Assembly: GCF_017357005.1 (NCBI RefSeq)
Contig: NZ_CP071589.1
Span: 1,860,001-1,924,000 of the forward strand
Origin: Staphylococcus simiae
GTDB lineage: Bacteria > Bacillota > Bacilli > Staphylococcales > Staphylococcaceae
Length of the DNA: 64,000 nt
Direction of reading: 5' to 3'
Part shown: in pieces, positions 10,158 to 20,716 of the stretch
Numbering within the stretch: the stretch's first letter is position 1
Layout: every line of letters begins with the position of its first letter
Notes under the pieces: model-generated
Database searches by the model: none
What the model saw: only the letters and a program-made list of their open reading frames with translations
What the model was told of the DNA's origin: nothing
Position numbers and translations under genes: made by a program

Positions 10158-11226
10158 AAATAAAATCATAAATAGTCATATTTTTATAAGACGATGGCTC
10201 TAAATTACCTACAGTTACCCCAATTAATCTTATGGGAATATCTGGATCCTTCAATTCATTATAAAGTGCATATGCAATATTATATATATCATTTTCTGTA
10301 TTGACTGAATCCCTTAAACTTGTTTGTTTAGAATAGGTTTCAAATTGATATGTCTTAATTTTTACTGTAACTGTCTTAGCTGATTTCTGAAGCTCATTTA
10401 ATCGTTCAGCTGTCTTTCCTGACAATTCCCAAACTTTACGCAATATTTGTTCGTCATCATTTACATCGGTGGCAAATGTACGCTCAGTACCTATTGATTT
10501 ACGTATTCTAGAAGATTTAACCTCACTATGGTCAATACCTCGTGCTTTATTATATAGTCCTCTGCCTCTTTTACCAAATAACCTTATTAATTCAAATTCA
10601 CTTTTTTGATATAAATCTTGACCGGTATATATATTGTTATCATGCATCACTTTTTTAGAAGCTTTACCAACGCCTGGAAAATCTCCAATATCTAACCCCA
10701 TGATGATGTCATGTACATTATTGTAATCTATAACTGTCATACCATTAGGTTTGTTCATACCACTGGCTAATTTTGCTAGAAATTTATTATATGATACACC
10801 TGCAGATGCAGTTAATTCTGTTTGCTCAAAAATATCTCGTCTAATATATTGCGCGATTTGAGAAGCGGGTAAGTCAGGTCTCACTAAATCAGTAATATCT
10901 AAATATGCTTCATCTAAAGACATAGGTTCAACTTTATCAGTATAACTGCGAAAGATAGCCATAATTTGTTGTGATGTTTTTCTGTATTCACCAAAGCGAT
11001 GTGTAACATAATAACCATTGGGACATAATTTATGCGCTTGTGACATTGGCATAGCTGAATGAACACCATACTTGCGTGCTTCATAAGAAGCTGTAGACAC
11101 TACACCTCTATTACTTGCTTTTCCACCAACAATGACAGGTTTACCTTTAAGTTTTGGATTATCTCTCATTTCCACCTGAGCAAAAAAGTAATCCATATCT
11201 ATATGAATAATTCTTCTTTCAGCCAT
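10156..11226 (-). CDS. dinB: DNA polymerase IV (Y family)
   Basis: 356 residues, the normal size. The catalytic carboxylates are in '[14 protein letters not shown]' and '[11 protein letters not shown]', the steric gate region in 'YFFAQ', and the little finger begins near '[12 protein letters not shown]'. The C-terminal part is short, with no clear beta-clamp motif beyond the last residues. It performs translesion synthesis on damaged templates. I looked for a LexA box upstream (11227-11330) and saw none, unlike the yolD genes near 47-50 kb. Confidence 0.96.
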   Translation of the reverse strand: MAERRIIHIDMDYFFAQVEMRDNPKLKGKPVIVGGKASNRGVVSTASYEARKYGVHSAMPMSQAHKLCPNGYYVTHRFGEYRKTSQQIMAIFRSYTDKVEPMSLDEAYLDITDLVRPDLPASQIAQYIRRDIFEQTELTASAGVSYNKFLAKLASGMNKPNGMTVIDYNNVHDIIMGLDIGDFPGVGKASKKVMHDNNIYTGQDLYQKSEFELIRLFGKRGRGLYNKARGIDHSEVKSSRIRKSIGTERTFATDVNDDEQILRKVWELSGKTAERLNELQKSAKTVTVKIKTYQFETYSKQTSLRDSVNTENDIYNIAYALYNELKDPDIPIRLIGVTVGNLEPSSYKNMTIYDFI

Positions 11227-11350
11227 GCCCTCACCTCACTTTTATTTTTATAAGTTAACAAAAAAAGACCTCACTACAATTATACGCTCTGCATCATTAA
11301 TTTACATAATTGATGCACTAAGTATCATTTGTACTGAGTCTTAAATAATA

Positions 11351-11881
11351 TTATTGAATTGGTTTTTGATTATATAAGTATAAACTCTCTGTGTCTTGTT
11401 GCACATATTTAAAATTACTCGTCATCGCGAATGTCACTAATAAAAGATCTATTAAGCAATACGCCGTATGCATACTAAAAATAAATATAATAGATGAATA
11501 GCCAAATTGTTTAATTAAAATAAGTAAAACACTACTAATTATAATAAATGGAGCAAGCATAATGATAGCAAACTGCCATTTGTTATAACAAGCATTTGAA
11601 GTATGAAAGAGTATGTTACCTTTTTTAATTTGCAACATTGGTTGGCAATCTTTTTTAAAGATAATAAATAATAAGCGATGAATGAATTCATGTATAACAA
11701 GTACGATTGCAAATCCTAAGAAACCATATATTAAATTAACAATAATATTTTGGTCTATAATTGCAGTGACATCTAGTGCCCACTTATAAGTAAATAATAT
11801 GACAAATAATGCAATGATCATTTGCACTACAATAAATCTTTTAATGTTGAAATTATTGTCAGATAAATCGATTTTATGCAT
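11351..11881 (-). CDS. DUF3267 putative membrane zinc peptidase
   Basis: 176 residues from the ATG at 11881 (GGGAGG at 7-base spacing). Four hydrophobic segments enclose a zincin motif HEFIH ('VIHEFIHRLLFI'), giving the pattern of DUF3267 putative membrane metallopeptidases. The third metal ligand cannot be assigned with confidence. The substrate is unknown. It stands alone between dinB and the rRNA methyltransferase gene, with hairpin-poor spacers on both sides. Confidence 0.7.
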   Translation of the reverse strand: MHKIDLSDNNFNIKRFIVVQMIIALFVILFTYKWALDVTAIIDQNIIVNLIYGFLGFAIVLVIHEFIHRLLFIIFKKDCQPMLQIKKGNILFHTSNACYNKWQFAIIMLAPFIIISSVLLILIKQFGYSSIIFIFSMHTAYCLIDLLLVTFAMTSNFKYVQQDTESLYLYNQKPIQ

Positions 11882-12046
11882 TGCCAACCCTCCCAAGTAA
11901 CTACGTCTTAGTCGTTATTAATCATAGTATACATTGTAAAATTTGATTAAAAAAGTACTTTTCAAGAAAGTAAATTGGCTGTAATAAAATCTTAATAATC
12001 GACATTATTCTATCATAAATAAACTTAACACAATATGTCTTCTAAG

Positions 12047-13408
12047 CTATTTTAAGTCGAATTGAGCAACTGTTTCTACATGCGTTGTATGAGGAAACAT
12101 ATCTACTGGTGTAATTTCAATAAGTTTATATTTCTCAGCTAGCATTAATGCATCACGTTGTTGTGTCGATGGATTACACGAAATATAAACAATACGTTTT
12201 GGAGCTAGTTCTAATAATGTATTGATAAACGTTTCGTCACAGCCTTTTCTTGGTGGATCAACCATAACAACATCTGGTTTAATCCCTTGTGCTTTCCATT
12301 GTAAAATAACTTCTTCTGCTTTCCCACAGACAAAAGTAGTATTTTCACATTGGTTTAAAGTCGCATTGTACTGTGCATCTTTAATTGCAGAAGGTACGAC
12401 TTCGACACCATACACATGTTTAGCGTAAGGTGCCATGTACAATCCGATAGTTCCTATACCACAATAAGTATCAAGTACTGTTTCGTTACCAGTTAACTGA
12501 GCATAAGAGATTGCTTGATTATAGAGCTTTTCAGTTTGCTCTGAGTTAATTTGATAGAATGATTGGTCACTTATTTCAAATGTACTATCAGATAATTGAT
12601 CTTCAATGGTATCTTGGCCGTATAAAGTTATGGAATGCTGCCCCATAATCACATTAGAGTGACTATCATTAATATTTTGTTTAATACTTGTTATGTTAGG
12701 AAATGCCTCTAAAAGTGCATTGATAATGACTTCAGCATTTTTAAATTTCTTACCGTTTGTCACAAAAATAACCATCATATCATCCGTATGGTAACCTGTT
12801 CTAACAACTAGATGTCGCAATGAGCCTTTTTTTGTATATTCATTATAAATACTAATATTTAAATCATTTAGCATAGCTTTAACTAAGTTCATAACTTGCT
12901 GATGTCGATAATCTTGAATTAAACAACTATCCATATCGATAATGTCATGACTACGTTGACGATAAAAGCCCATGATAGCTTCATTATCCTTATTTTTCCC
13001 TACTGGGATTTGTGATTTATTTCTATAACGCCATGGATCATCCATACCAATAGTGTCATTAATGGTAACATCAGTGAAATGTGCTTTTCTCTGAAATAAA
13101 TTAATAACTTGTTCTTTCTTCATTGCCAATTGTGCTGGATAAGATAAATGTTGTAATTGACAACCACCACATTTTTGGTAATAAATGCAAGGTGGTTCAA
13201 CACGTTCTTGACTCTTAGTATTAATATTTAATAATTTACCGATTGCAAAATTCTTTTTTACTTTGATTACTTTATATTCTATTTCTTCAGCAATTAATGC
13301 TTGTGGAATGAATATAGGATATCTATCTACTTTAACAACACCATGACCTTCGTGAGTTAAATCTACAACAGTTCCCGTTTTTATATCATTTTTATTAATT
13401 GTTTCCAC
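12047..13408 (-). CDS. rlmD: 23S rRNA (uracil-5)-methyltransferase, RlmCD/RumA type
   Basis: 453 residues, starting with GTG at 13408 behind GGGGG. An N-terminal TRAM domain (residues 1-60) is followed by a Cys cluster ('PPCIYYQKCGGCQLQHL') for a 4Fe-4S centre. The C-terminal Rossmann domain has 'VLDTYCGIGTIGLYMA' (SAM site), 'DPPRKGCDETF', and the catalytic Cys in 'VYISCNPSTQQRD'. It makes 5-methyluridine in 23S rRNA. Gram-positive relatives modify two sites (RlmCD), so the E. coli-based symbol is approximate. Confidence 0.9.
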   Translation of the reverse strand: METINKNDIKTGTVVDLTHEGHGVVKVDRYPIFIPQALIAEEIEYKVIKVKKNFAIGKLLNINTKSQERVEPPCIYYQKCGGCQLQHLSYPAQLAMKKEQVINLFQRKAHFTDVTINDTIGMDDPWRYRNKSQIPVGKNKDNEAIMGFYRQRSHDIIDMDSCLIQDYRHQQVMNLVKAMLNDLNISIYNEYTKKGSLRHLVVRTGYHTDDMMVIFVTNGKKFKNAEVIINALLEAFPNITSIKQNINDSHSNVIMGQHSITLYGQDTIEDQLSDSTFEISDQSFYQINSEQTEKLYNQAISYAQLTGNETVLDTYCGIGTIGLYMAPYAKHVYGVEVVPSAIKDAQYNATLNQCENTTFVCGKAEEVILQWKAQGIKPDVVMVDPPRKGCDETFINTLLELAPKRIVYISCNPSTQQRDALMLAEKYKLIEITPVDMFPHTTHVETVAQFDLK

Positions 13409-13428
13409 AACACTACCCCCATAAATAA

Positions 13429-13465
13429 AAGGCTAGGAAGTTAATTAAAGCTTTTCCTAACCTTA
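13429..13465 (-). terminator. Terminator downstream of dagK
   Basis: On the minus strand AAGGTTAGGAA / TTCCTAGCCTT, followed by TTATTTAT. It lies between the dagK stop and the start of the rRNA methyltransferase gene. Confidence 0.75.
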
Positions 13466-13478
13466 TTTGATGCTATAT

Positions 13479-14414
13479 TTACTCTATCTCTACATGTTCA
13501 TTATTTAATAATTCATCGTTAACGATATCTTTAGGTGCAAACACTTCAATATGCCTTTCTAAATTTAAAAAGTTCGCCGGTAACTTACCACCATATTCAC
13601 CATCAACATTTAATTGTAAATCTGTGAATGATGAAATATTAACTGATTTAGCTTTTTCATAAATTACTTTTGGATGTTTGATATGTTCGCCACGTGATGC
13701 TAATGTCATAATATGACCAAGTTCCGCAAGATTAGCCTTTTCGATGATAATTAAAGTAAAATAGCCATCATCTAATTTAGCATCTGGAACTAACTTTTCG
13801 AAGCCTGCCATAGAATTCGTAAGTCCTAAAAAGAATAACAATGCTTCACCTTGGAATACATTACCATCATATTCAATTCTTAAGTCTACAGCTTTCATTT
13901 GTGGTAGCATTTCAAAGCCTTTAATATAATATGCAAATGGTCCAACGATAGACTTTAATTTACTAGGTGTCTCATAAGAAACTTGCGTTAGTTGTCCACC
14001 AGCTGCTAAATTAATAAAGTAACGATTATTCATTTTACCTATATCAACTTTTGTTGAATGACCTTCTATAATAACGTCTAATGCGCCCATAATATCATTA
14101 GGAATATGTAAAGCTCGACCAAAGTCATTGACTGTACCCATAGGAATGACACCTAATTTAGGTCTATTTGGTCGCTCGGCTATACCGTTAACAACTTCGT
14201 TTAACGTACCATCGCCACCAGCCGCAATTAAAATATCATATTTATCGTTTAATGCACGTTCAGCTTCAATCGTTGCATCGCCAATTTTTTCAGTGGCATA
14301 TGCACTTGTTTCATATCCCGCTTTTTCTAATTTAATTAATGCATCAGGTAATACTCTTTTAAATAGTTCTTTACCAGATGTCGGGTTATAAATGATTCTT
14401 GCACGTTTCCTCAT
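13479..14414 (-). CDS. dagK: Diacylglycerol kinase (soluble, DgkB type)
   Basis: 311 residues. The nucleotide-binding motif 'AAGGDGTLNEVVNGIA' and the N-terminal 'IIYNPTSGK' define the DAGK catalytic family; 'LNVDGE' near the end is the conserved C-terminal motif. It phosphorylates diacylglycerol released by lipoteichoic acid synthesis back to phosphatidic acid at the inner face of the membrane. It starts with ATG after GAGGG. A long gene-free stretch follows upstream. Confidence 0.95.
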   Translation of the reverse strand: MRKRARIIYNPTSGKELFKRVLPDALIKLEKAGYETSAYATEKIGDATIEAERALNDKYDILIAAGGDGTLNEVVNGIAERPNRPKLGVIPMGTVNDFGRALHIPNDIMGALDVIIEGHSTKVDIGKMNNRYFINLAAGGQLTQVSYETPSKLKSIVGPFAYYIKGFEMLPQMKAVDLRIEYDGNVFQGEALLFFLGLTNSMAGFEKLVPDAKLDDGYFTLIIIEKANLAELGHIMTLASRGEHIKHPKVIYEKAKSVNISSFTDLQLNVDGEYGGKLPANFLNLERHIEVFAPKDIVNDELLNNEHVEIE

Positions 14415-14811
14415 ATCTTATCCCTCGACTCATCTAACTCTTATTTTAATTTAAGTCATAACGTAGGTATATCATCAGTTAATTAGTTCACTAATGCAAT
14501 TAAATTGAATTTGTCACGTTATGATTGCTATAAAATTAATTACATTCAATTTACATTAACAGATTAATACAGCATTTCTGTTCTCTTTAGTCGCTATTAC
14601 TTTGTTATGCTAGTCACTCGATTGAATCGACATTAACATAACGTGCGTTTAATCTTATACCTTATTATTATACAGTTAGACTGAATATAATTAAAGCTAA
14701 CACATACATAAAGTTTGTTTTTTTAGTAAATTACTATTATTTATGAAACTAAGATAAAAGTATATTTAGTGGCTTTTAAAATTGAGTAGCAACTATCTGA
14801 ATTATAAAACA

Positions 14812-14975
14812 GCCTAGGAAGCCTGAGATAAAAAGCATTTCAAATTAAACATTGGGCAGTAACTGACTAGTTTTCAAAATATTGTTAAATCAACATTTAA
14901 AAAAATAGTCAGTCTTGCAGGGCTGGATGACGAAATAAATATTATAGAACATTTATTTCTTTCCACTCCCATTGC
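14812..14975 (+). repeat. Two-stem intergenic repeat, family 1, copy 2
   Basis: Same order of landmarks as at 9071: AACATTGGGCAGTAACTGAC, a stem around GTTAAATCAAC, TAGTCAGTCTTGC, then an AAATAAATATTATAGAACATTTATTT stem written here in two parts (AAATAAAT / ATTTATTT). Somewhat more diverged than the other copies. Confidence 0.75.
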
Positions 14976-15026
14976 AATCTAATCAGTGTTGTCTGGAAAG
15001 TATTAATAATGCTTGTTAGAAAGATT

Positions 15027-15085
15027 TTCTCTCCTATTTTGGACTATAACATCATTATTCACTTTTTATTTATTGCTTTAAAAAA
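15027..15085 (+). repeat. Short intergenic repeat, family 2, copy D
   Basis: TTCTCTCCTATTTTGGACTA followed by ACATCATTATTC and CTTTTTATTTATTGC. It resembles the blocks at 9363 and 55082, with several changes. Confidence 0.45.
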
Positions 15086-15130
15086 ACTGAAAACTTTATT
15101 GCTAAACTACCCTTATAAATATGTGAAAAA

Positions 15131-15167
15131 ATATCTCCTTGAAAGATAGATCCTTTCAAGGAGATAT
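15131..15167 (-). terminator. Terminator of the gatCAB operon
   Basis: ATATCTCCTTGAAAG / CTTTCAAGGAGATAT forms a perfect 15-base stem with a short loop, followed on the minus strand by TTTTTTCACA. It lies 20 bases after the gatB stop. Confidence 0.9.
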
Positions 15168-15186
15168 TTATATCGATAAATTCAAA

Positions 15187-16614
15187 TTATCTTTTATCTA
15201 GTTCTTGTTTTAATAATTGGTTAACCATTTGTGGATTAGCTTGGCCTTTTGATGCTTTCATAATTTGTCCAACTAAGAAGCCCATTGCTTTGCCTTTACC
15301 ATTTTTATAGTCTTCAACAGATTGCTGATTGTTATCTAATGCTTCATTTACAAATTTTAGAAGTGTGGCTTCGTCAGAAATTTGTACTAAGCCTTTATCT
15401 TCCATAATTTGTTTAGCATCGCCACCATTAGCAGCTAATTCTGGGAATACTTTTTTAGCAATTTTACTACTCATCGTACCATCTTCAATTAATTTAATCA
15501 TACCAGCTAAGTTTTCTGGTGTTAATTTAGTATCTTGTAATTCTACTTGGTTTTTATTTAAGTATTCGTTTACGCCACCCATTAACCAGTTTGATGTTAA
15601 TTTAACATCAGCGCCATGATCAATAGTTTCTTCGAAGAAATCAGACATTACTTTAGTAAGTGTCAAGACGTGAGCATCATATGCTGGTAAACCTAAATCA
15701 TTCACATATTTTGCTTTACGTTCATCAGGTAATTCTGGAATTGTTTGGCGTACACGTTCTTTCCATGCTTCGTCAATATATAAAGGTACGATATCTGGTT
15801 CAGGGAAGTAACGATAATCATCTGACCCCTCTTTAACACGCATTAAAATTGTTTTACCAGTAGATTCGTCAAAACGACGAGTTTCTTGACCAATTTCTCC
15901 ACCATTTAATAATTCTTCTTCTTGACGTTTTTCTTCATATTCTAAACCTTTACGTACAAAGTTAAATGAGTTTAAGTTCTTTAATTCAGCTTTTGTACCA
16001 AATTCTTTTTGACCATATGGTCGTAAAGAAATATTAGCATCACAACGTAATGAACCTTCTTCCATTTTCACATCTGACACGCCAGTATATAAAATAATAG
16101 AACGTAGTTTTTCTAAGTATGCATATGCTTCTTGAGGAGATCGAATATCAGGTTCAGAAACGATTTCAATTAATGGTGTACCTTGTCGGTTTAAATCAAC
16201 TAATGAATAGTCACCTTTATGCGTTGATTTACCAGCATCTTCTTCCATATGCAAACGTGTAATACCAATACGTTTTGTTTCGCCATCAACTTCTATATCG
16301 ATATAGCCATTTTCTCCGATTGGTTGATCAAATTGTGAAATTTGGTACGCTTTTGGATTATCTGGATAGAAATAGTTCTTACGGTCAAATTTTGATTCTG
16401 TCGCAATTTCCATATTAAGTGCCATTGCCGCACGCATTGCCCAGTCTACAGCACGTTTATTTACAACTGGTAAGACACCAGGATATGCTAAGTCAATAAC
16501 ATTTGTGTTTGAGTTAGGTTCTGCTCCAAAATGTGCTGGTGATGGAGAAAACATTTTTGACTCTGTTTTTAACTCAACGTGGACTTCAAGTCCGATAACT
16601 GTTTCAAAATGCAT
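15187..16614 (-). CDS. gatB: Asp/Glu-tRNA amidotransferase subunit B
   Basis: 475 residues from the ATG at 16614, which has AAGGAGTG upstream and gives the family length. The N-terminal cradle domain starts '[13 protein letters not shown]' and contains '[18 protein letters not shown]', the GatB signature. The C-terminal tail domain ('[22 protein letters not shown]') is the YqeY-like tRNA-binding region. It phosphorylates and amidates Glu on mischarged Glu-tRNA(Gln), and Asp on Asp-tRNA(Asn), with ammonia from GatA. Last gene of gatCAB. Confidence 0.98.
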   Translation of the reverse strand: MHFETVIGLEVHVELKTESKMFSPSPAHFGAEPNSNTNVIDLAYPGVLPVVNKRAVDWAMRAAMALNMEIATESKFDRKNYFYPDNPKAYQISQFDQPIGENGYIDIEVDGETKRIGITRLHMEEDAGKSTHKGDYSLVDLNRQGTPLIEIVSEPDIRSPQEAYAYLEKLRSIILYTGVSDVKMEEGSLRCDANISLRPYGQKEFGTKAELKNLNSFNFVRKGLEYEEKRQEEELLNGGEIGQETRRFDESTGKTILMRVKEGSDDYRYFPEPDIVPLYIDEAWKERVRQTIPELPDERKAKYVNDLGLPAYDAHVLTLTKVMSDFFEETIDHGADVKLTSNWLMGGVNEYLNKNQVELQDTKLTPENLAGMIKLIEDGTMSSKIAKKVFPELAANGGDAKQIMEDKGLVQISDEATLLKFVNEALDNNQQSVEDYKNGKGKAMGFLVGQIMKASKGQANPQMVNQLLKQELDKR

Positions 16615-16626
16615 GATTTCCACTCC

Positions 16627-18084
16627 TTATAATTTTTCATAAACGTCATGTAAGTTGTATTGTGTTTCAAATTGATATGCTACACGATATAACGTTTTTT
16701 CATCGAAAGGTTTACCAATGAATTGTAAACCAATTGGACGACCATTAGATTGTCCGCAAGGAACAGAAATACCTGGTAATCCTGCTAAGTTTACAGGTGT
16801 TGTTAATAAATCATTGGCATACATTGTTAATGGATCACCAATTTCTTCGCCTAAATTAAATGCTGTTGTTGGTGTTGTTGGTCCAACAATGACATCATAA
16901 TTTTCAAAGACTTTATCAAAGTCATTTTTTATTAAAGTTCTCACTTTTTGAGATTTTTTATAGTAAGCATCATAATAGCCTGAACTTAAAGCAAATGTTC
17001 CTAAGAAGATACGGCGTTTAACTTCTTTACCGAATCCTTCTGATCTAGACATTTTGTATAGTTCATCTAATGTATTGGCTTCTTTAGAATGGAATCCATA
17101 ACGAATACCATCAAAACGTGATAAGTTAGCTGAAGCCTCTGAAGAAGCAATAACATAATATGATGGAATACCAAATTTAGTATTTGGTAATGATACTTCT
17201 TCAACTTCTGCACCTAAATCTTTTAATGTATCAACTGCTTGTTTAACTGATGCTTTAACATCTTCACTAACACCTTCGCCTAAATATTCTTTAGGTAGCG
17301 CAACTTTTAAGCCTTTAATATCTTTACCGATATCAGATGTAAAATCAACATCCTCAACTGGTGCACTTGTTGAATCATTAGCATCTAAACCTGAAATAGC
17401 TTCAAGTACTATGGCATTATCTTTAACGTTACGAGTTAATGGTCCAATTTGGTCTAATGAAGACGCAAAAGCTACTAAACCGAAACGTGATACACGACCA
17501 TATGTTGGTTTCATACCTACAATACCGCAATATGCTGCTGGTTGTCTGATTGAACCACCTGTATCTGAACCTAAACTAAATGGTACTAATCCTGCTGCAA
17601 CAGCTGCTGCTGAACCACCAGAAGAACCACCTGGAACGGCTTGATGATCAAATGGGTTGACAGTCTTTTTAAAGTAAGACGTTTCAGTAGAACCACCCAT
17701 GGCAAATTCATCCATGTTTAATTTACCAATCAATACAGCATTTTCGTCATGTAATTTTTCCATTACAGTTGATTCATAAATTGGTACAAATCCTTCTAAC
17801 ATTTTACTAGCACAAGTTGTTTCTAAACCATTAGTGATAATATTATCTTTAATTCCCATTGGTATACCAAATAATTTGCCATCCATTTGATCTTTTGCTT
17901 GTAAGTCATCTAATTCATATGCTTTTTTCATAGCATTTTCTTTATCTAAAGCTAAAAATGATTTAATTGTAGGATCTGTTTCCTCAATTGCATCATAAAT
18001 ATCACTTACAACATCAGATGGTTTGATTTCTTTATTTTTGATTAATGTTAATAAATTCTCAACAGATTCATAGCGAATGCTCAT
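16627..18084 (-). CDS. gatA: Asp/Glu-tRNA amidotransferase subunit A
   Basis: 485 residues, full length. Amidase-signature family: the Ser-cis-Ser-Lys triad lies in '[11 protein letters not shown]' region (Lys is in 'GIKDNI'), '[15 protein letters not shown]' and '[13 protein letters not shown]'. It hydrolyses glutamine and feeds ammonia through a channel to GatB. It begins one base after gatC ends and stops 12 bases before gatB, so the three are co-translated. Confidence 0.98.
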   Translation of the reverse strand: MSIRYESVENLLTLIKNKEIKPSDVVSDIYDAIEETDPTIKSFLALDKENAMKKAYELDDLQAKDQMDGKLFGIPMGIKDNIITNGLETTCASKMLEGFVPIYESTVMEKLHDENAVLIGKLNMDEFAMGGSTETSYFKKTVNPFDHQAVPGGSSGGSAAAVAAGLVPFSLGSDTGGSIRQPAAYCGIVGMKPTYGRVSRFGLVAFASSLDQIGPLTRNVKDNAIVLEAISGLDANDSTSAPVEDVDFTSDIGKDIKGLKVALPKEYLGEGVSEDVKASVKQAVDTLKDLGAEVEEVSLPNTKFGIPSYYVIASSEASANLSRFDGIRYGFHSKEANTLDELYKMSRSEGFGKEVKRRIFLGTFALSSGYYDAYYKKSQKVRTLIKNDFDKVFENYDVIVGPTTPTTAFNLGEEIGDPLTMYANDLLTTPVNLAGLPGISVPCGQSNGRPIGLQFIGKPFDEKTLYRVAYQFETQYNLHDVYEKL

Positions 18085-18085
18085 C

Positions 18086-18388
18086 CTATGCGTCCTCCTC
18101 GTTCATGATTGTAGGAACTTTGAATTGTCCATCTTCTGTCTCTTTAGCATTTTTAAGCGCAAGTTCTTGTGGGATACCATCGATTGCCACATCTTCACGT
18201 AAAACGTTTTGTAAATCTAATACATGATATGTAGGTTCAACGCCTTCTGTATCGGCACTATCATTTTGTTTTGCAAAGTCTAAAATACTTTCTAATGTGT
18301 TAGCCATTTCTTCTGTTTCTTCAGGAGAAATATGAAGCTTTGCAAGATTTGCTATATGCTCCACTTCTTCACGTGTAACTTTTGTCAT
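18086..18388 (-). CDS. gatC: Asp/Glu-tRNA amidotransferase subunit C
   Basis: 100 residues from the ATG at 18388, which has AAAGGAGG at 9-base spacing; an earlier in-frame start would remove this site. '[20 protein letters not shown]' is the GatC signature, and the chain wraps the GatA-GatB interface. First gene of the operon. Confidence 0.97.
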   Translation of the reverse strand: MTKVTREEVEHIANLAKLHISPEETEEMANTLESILDFAKQNDSADTEGVEPTYHVLDLQNVLREDVAIDGIPQELALKNAKETEDGQFKVPTIMNEEDA

Positions 18389-18748
18389 TAATAAAAGCCT
18401 CCTTTTATTCATTCATCACCAAATTGTATCAAATTTCCACTTAAAAATCTAAGTTTTTATTGACTTATCATGTAAAAATATACATTTGTATGCCTTTATC
18501 ATACCAATAAAATTAAGAAAACAGAGTATTAATCATGAGTTATTTATTATAGATATTATAAAAATTCATTGTTATGCATTTTATGCATAAAAAATCAATA
18601 TTGTTTTTTAATTAAGAAAACACTTTCTTCATTGTTATAAAAGTATTTAATAGTGTAAATTTTAATTTTCCTACTTTTCTAAACATTTAACTTTATGTAT
18701 AATGATTTCATGTAACTTATTAATAATTAAACAAAAGGAGTGTTGATC
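18389..18748. other. Divergent promoter region gatC / putP
   Basis: 360 bases with no coding region. It must hold the gatCAB promoter (minus) and the putP promoter (plus). A TATAAT at 18698-18703 is a candidate putP -10 element with a weak TTTTCT at 17-base spacing. A perfect palindrome AAGAAA-ACAC-TTTCTT at 18614-18629 resembles a degenerate cre (CcpA) site; catabolite control of putP would be reasonable, but the match is poor. Confidence 0.45.
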
Positions 18749-20287
18749 ATGCTTACAATAGGGACTGCTTTAAGTCGACAAGTAGATGCAAATTGGCAAA
18801 CATACATTATGATTGCTATCTATTTCTTAATACTTATTGTTATCGGCTTTTATGGTTATAAACAAGCTACAGGTAATTTAAGCGAATATATGCTTGGTGG
18901 ACGTAATATTGGTCCATATATTACTGCTTTATCAGCTGGAGCTTCAGATATGAGTGGATGGATGATTATGGGCTTGCCAGGTTCTGTTTATAGCACAGGG
19001 TTGTCAGCAATGTGGATTACAATTGGCTTAACATTAGGTGCATATTTAAACTACTTTATTGTGGCGCCTAGGTTACGTGTGTATACAGAACTCGCAGGAG
19101 ATGCTATAACCCTACCTGATTTCTTTAAGAATAGATTGAATGATAGAAACAATGTCTTAAAGATTATTTCTGGCTTAATTATCGTTATTTTCTTTACACT
19201 TTACACGCATTCTGGTTTTGTATCTGGTGGTAAATTATTCGAAAGTGCTTTCGGTTTAAATTATCATTTCGGATTAATTCTAGTCGCTTTTATTGTCATT
19301 TTTTATACATTTTTTGGTGGTTACTTAGCTGTATCAATTACAGACTTCTTCCAAGGTGTCATTATGTTAATCGCAATGGTTATGGTCCCTATTGTAGCCA
19401 TGATGAACTTAAACGGTTGGGGTACGTTTCATGATGTTGCAGCAATGAAACCGACAAATATGAATTTATTTAAAGGATTATCATTTATTGGTATTGTGTC
19501 ACTATTTTCATGGGGACTTGGTTATTTTGGACAGCCTCATATTATCGTACGTTTTATGTCTATTAAATCTTACAAATTATTACCTAAAGCACGTCGTCTA
19601 GGTATTAGCTGGATGGCTGTTGGATTACTTGGTGCTGTAGGTGTTGGTTTAACAGGTATTGCCTTTGTTCCAGCATATCACGTTAAATTAGATGATCCAG
19701 AAACTTTATTTATTGTGATGAGTCAAATTTTATTCCATCCGTTAGTTGGCGGATTTTTACTAGCTGCAATTTTAGCAGCGATTATGAGCACTATCTCTTC
19801 ACAATTACTTGTTACTTCAAGCTCGCTAACTGAAGACTTTTATAAATTAATACGTGGTGAAGAAAAAGCCAAAACACATCAAAAAGAATTTGTTATGGTT
19901 GGCCGTTTATCAGTATTAATTGTTGCAATTGTTGCTTTAGCTATTGCTTGGTCACCAAATGATACGATTTTAAACTTAGTAGGTAATGCGTGGGCTGGCT
20001 TTGGTGCATCATTCAGTCCTCTGGTACTTTTCGCCTTATATTGGAAAGGCTTAAGTCGTGCAGGTGCAGTAAGTGGTATGGTTTCTGGTGCTTTAGTAGT
20101 AATTATTTGGATTGCTTGGATTAAGCCATTAGCAAGTGTTAATGAAATTTTTGGCTTATATGAAATTATTCCAGGCTTTATTGTCAGTGTGATTGTTACT
20201 TATGTAGTGAGTAAATTAACTAAGAAACCTGGAGACTTTGTCGATCGAGATTTAAATAAAGTAAAAGAAATTGTACGAGAGAAATAA
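18749..20287 (+). CDS. putP: High-affinity sodium/proline symporter PutP
   Basis: 512 residues from the ATG at 18749 (AAAGGAG at 8-base spacing). Sodium:solute symporter family with about 13 transmembrane helices. Family landmarks are '[29 protein letters not shown]', '[16 protein letters not shown]', '[14 protein letters not shown]' and '[18 protein letters not shown]'. It imports proline as nutrient and osmoprotectant, and it supports staphylococcal growth in tissue. Followed by its own terminator. Confidence 0.97.
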   Translation: MLTIGTALSRQVDANWQTYIMIAIYFLILIVIGFYGYKQATGNLSEYMLGGRNIGPYITALSAGASDMSGWMIMGLPGSVYSTGLSAMWITIGLTLGAYLNYFIVAPRLRVYTELAGDAITLPDFFKNRLNDRNNVLKIISGLIIVIFFTLYTHSGFVSGGKLFESAFGLNYHFGLILVAFIVIFYTFFGGYLAVSITDFFQGVIMLIAMVMVPIVAMMNLNGWGTFHDVAAMKPTNMNLFKGLSFIGIVSLFSWGLGYFGQPHIIVRFMSIKSYKLLPKARRLGISWMAVGLLGAVGVGLTGIAFVPAYHVKLDDPETLFIVMSQILFHPLVGGFLLAAILAAIMSTISSQLLVTSSSLTEDFYKLIRGEEKAKTHQKEFVMVGRLSVLIVAIVALAIAWSPNDTILNLVGNAWAGFGASFSPLVLFALYWKGLSRAGAVSGMVSGALVVIIWIAWIKPLASVNEIFGLYEIIPGFIVSVIVTYVVSKLTKKPGDFVDRDLNKVKEIVREK

Positions 20288-20302
20288 TTTATGAATTAAA
20301 AT

Positions 20303-20345
20303 TAGGAGCCTGAAGTTATTTTAATAAGTTTAGGCTCCTTTTTTA
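20303..20345 (+). terminator. Terminator of putP
   Basis: AGGAGCCTGAA / TTTAGGCTCCTT stem followed by TTTTTATG on the plus strand. Confidence 0.85.
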
Positions 20346-20425
20346 TGTACTTTATTTTTTAGTAAGTCTTGCACGAAATTAAAAGCTTTGTCATTGATTA
20401 AAATTTAAAAATACTTCTGTTGAAA

Positions 20426-20557
20426 CTACACACTTTTATGTTGATTTAAATCATGTATTTTTGAAAACTGTTTACCGATTAAATCATCGAATTTAGAGAA
20501 AACTGCTACTAATTCACTCCATGTTTTGATATAGTACCTCGCTAATTTATTTTTTTA
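20426..20557 (-). pseudogene. Possible C-terminal remnant of an unidentified protein
   Basis: Minus-strand reading from the edge of the IS30-family element gives about 40 residues ending '...KQFSKIHDLNQHKSV' and a TAG at 20426-20428. There is no start codon, and the open stretch begins about 15-25 bases from the element's end. The composition looks protein-like (KTWSELVAVFSKFDDLIG), but I do not recognise it. It may be the tail of a gene broken by the insertion, or chance. Confidence 0.25.
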
Positions 20558-20637
20558 TTTTCGTAAATTTCAAGTTTAAGTTAGCCACTTATATTTTTTA
20601 AGTAGTACTAACGTTTTAGGCTCTTTTCTGTTTTGTA

Positions 20638-20684
20638 AACCCAAGATGAGTGGTAGATATTCTATCTATTACTCATCTTGGGTT
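20638..20684. repeat. Long perfect hairpin inside the IS element
   Basis: AACCCAAGATGAGT and ACTCATCTTGGGTT form a perfect 14-base stem, extended inward by GTAGATA / TCTATCT. It lies just beyond the transposase stop codon. No U-run follows on either strand, so it may slow transcription entering or leaving the element and need not be a classical terminator. Confidence 0.7.
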
Positions 20685-20716
20685 AGTAACAGCTAAAGTA
20701 TTTAGCTGTTAAATAA

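Larger units (their letters stand above)
14415..15186. other. Gene-free stretch between gatB and dagK
   Basis: 772 bases without a supportable coding region. It holds, from the right, the gatB terminator, a family 2 repeat, a family 1 repeat and about 390 bases of AT-rich DNA next to dagK that presumably include its promoter. I could not identify a specific regulatory motif in that last part. Confidence 0.7.

Noticed and set aside
11227..11330. LexA box upstream of dinB
   Set aside because: I looked because the yolD genes have clear boxes, but no CGAAC...GTTCG-type sequence is present.
18614..18629. Palindrome AAGAAA-ACAC-TTTCTT as CcpA site for putP
   Set aside because: It differs from the cre consensus at several key positions, including the central CG; I keep it only as a remark.
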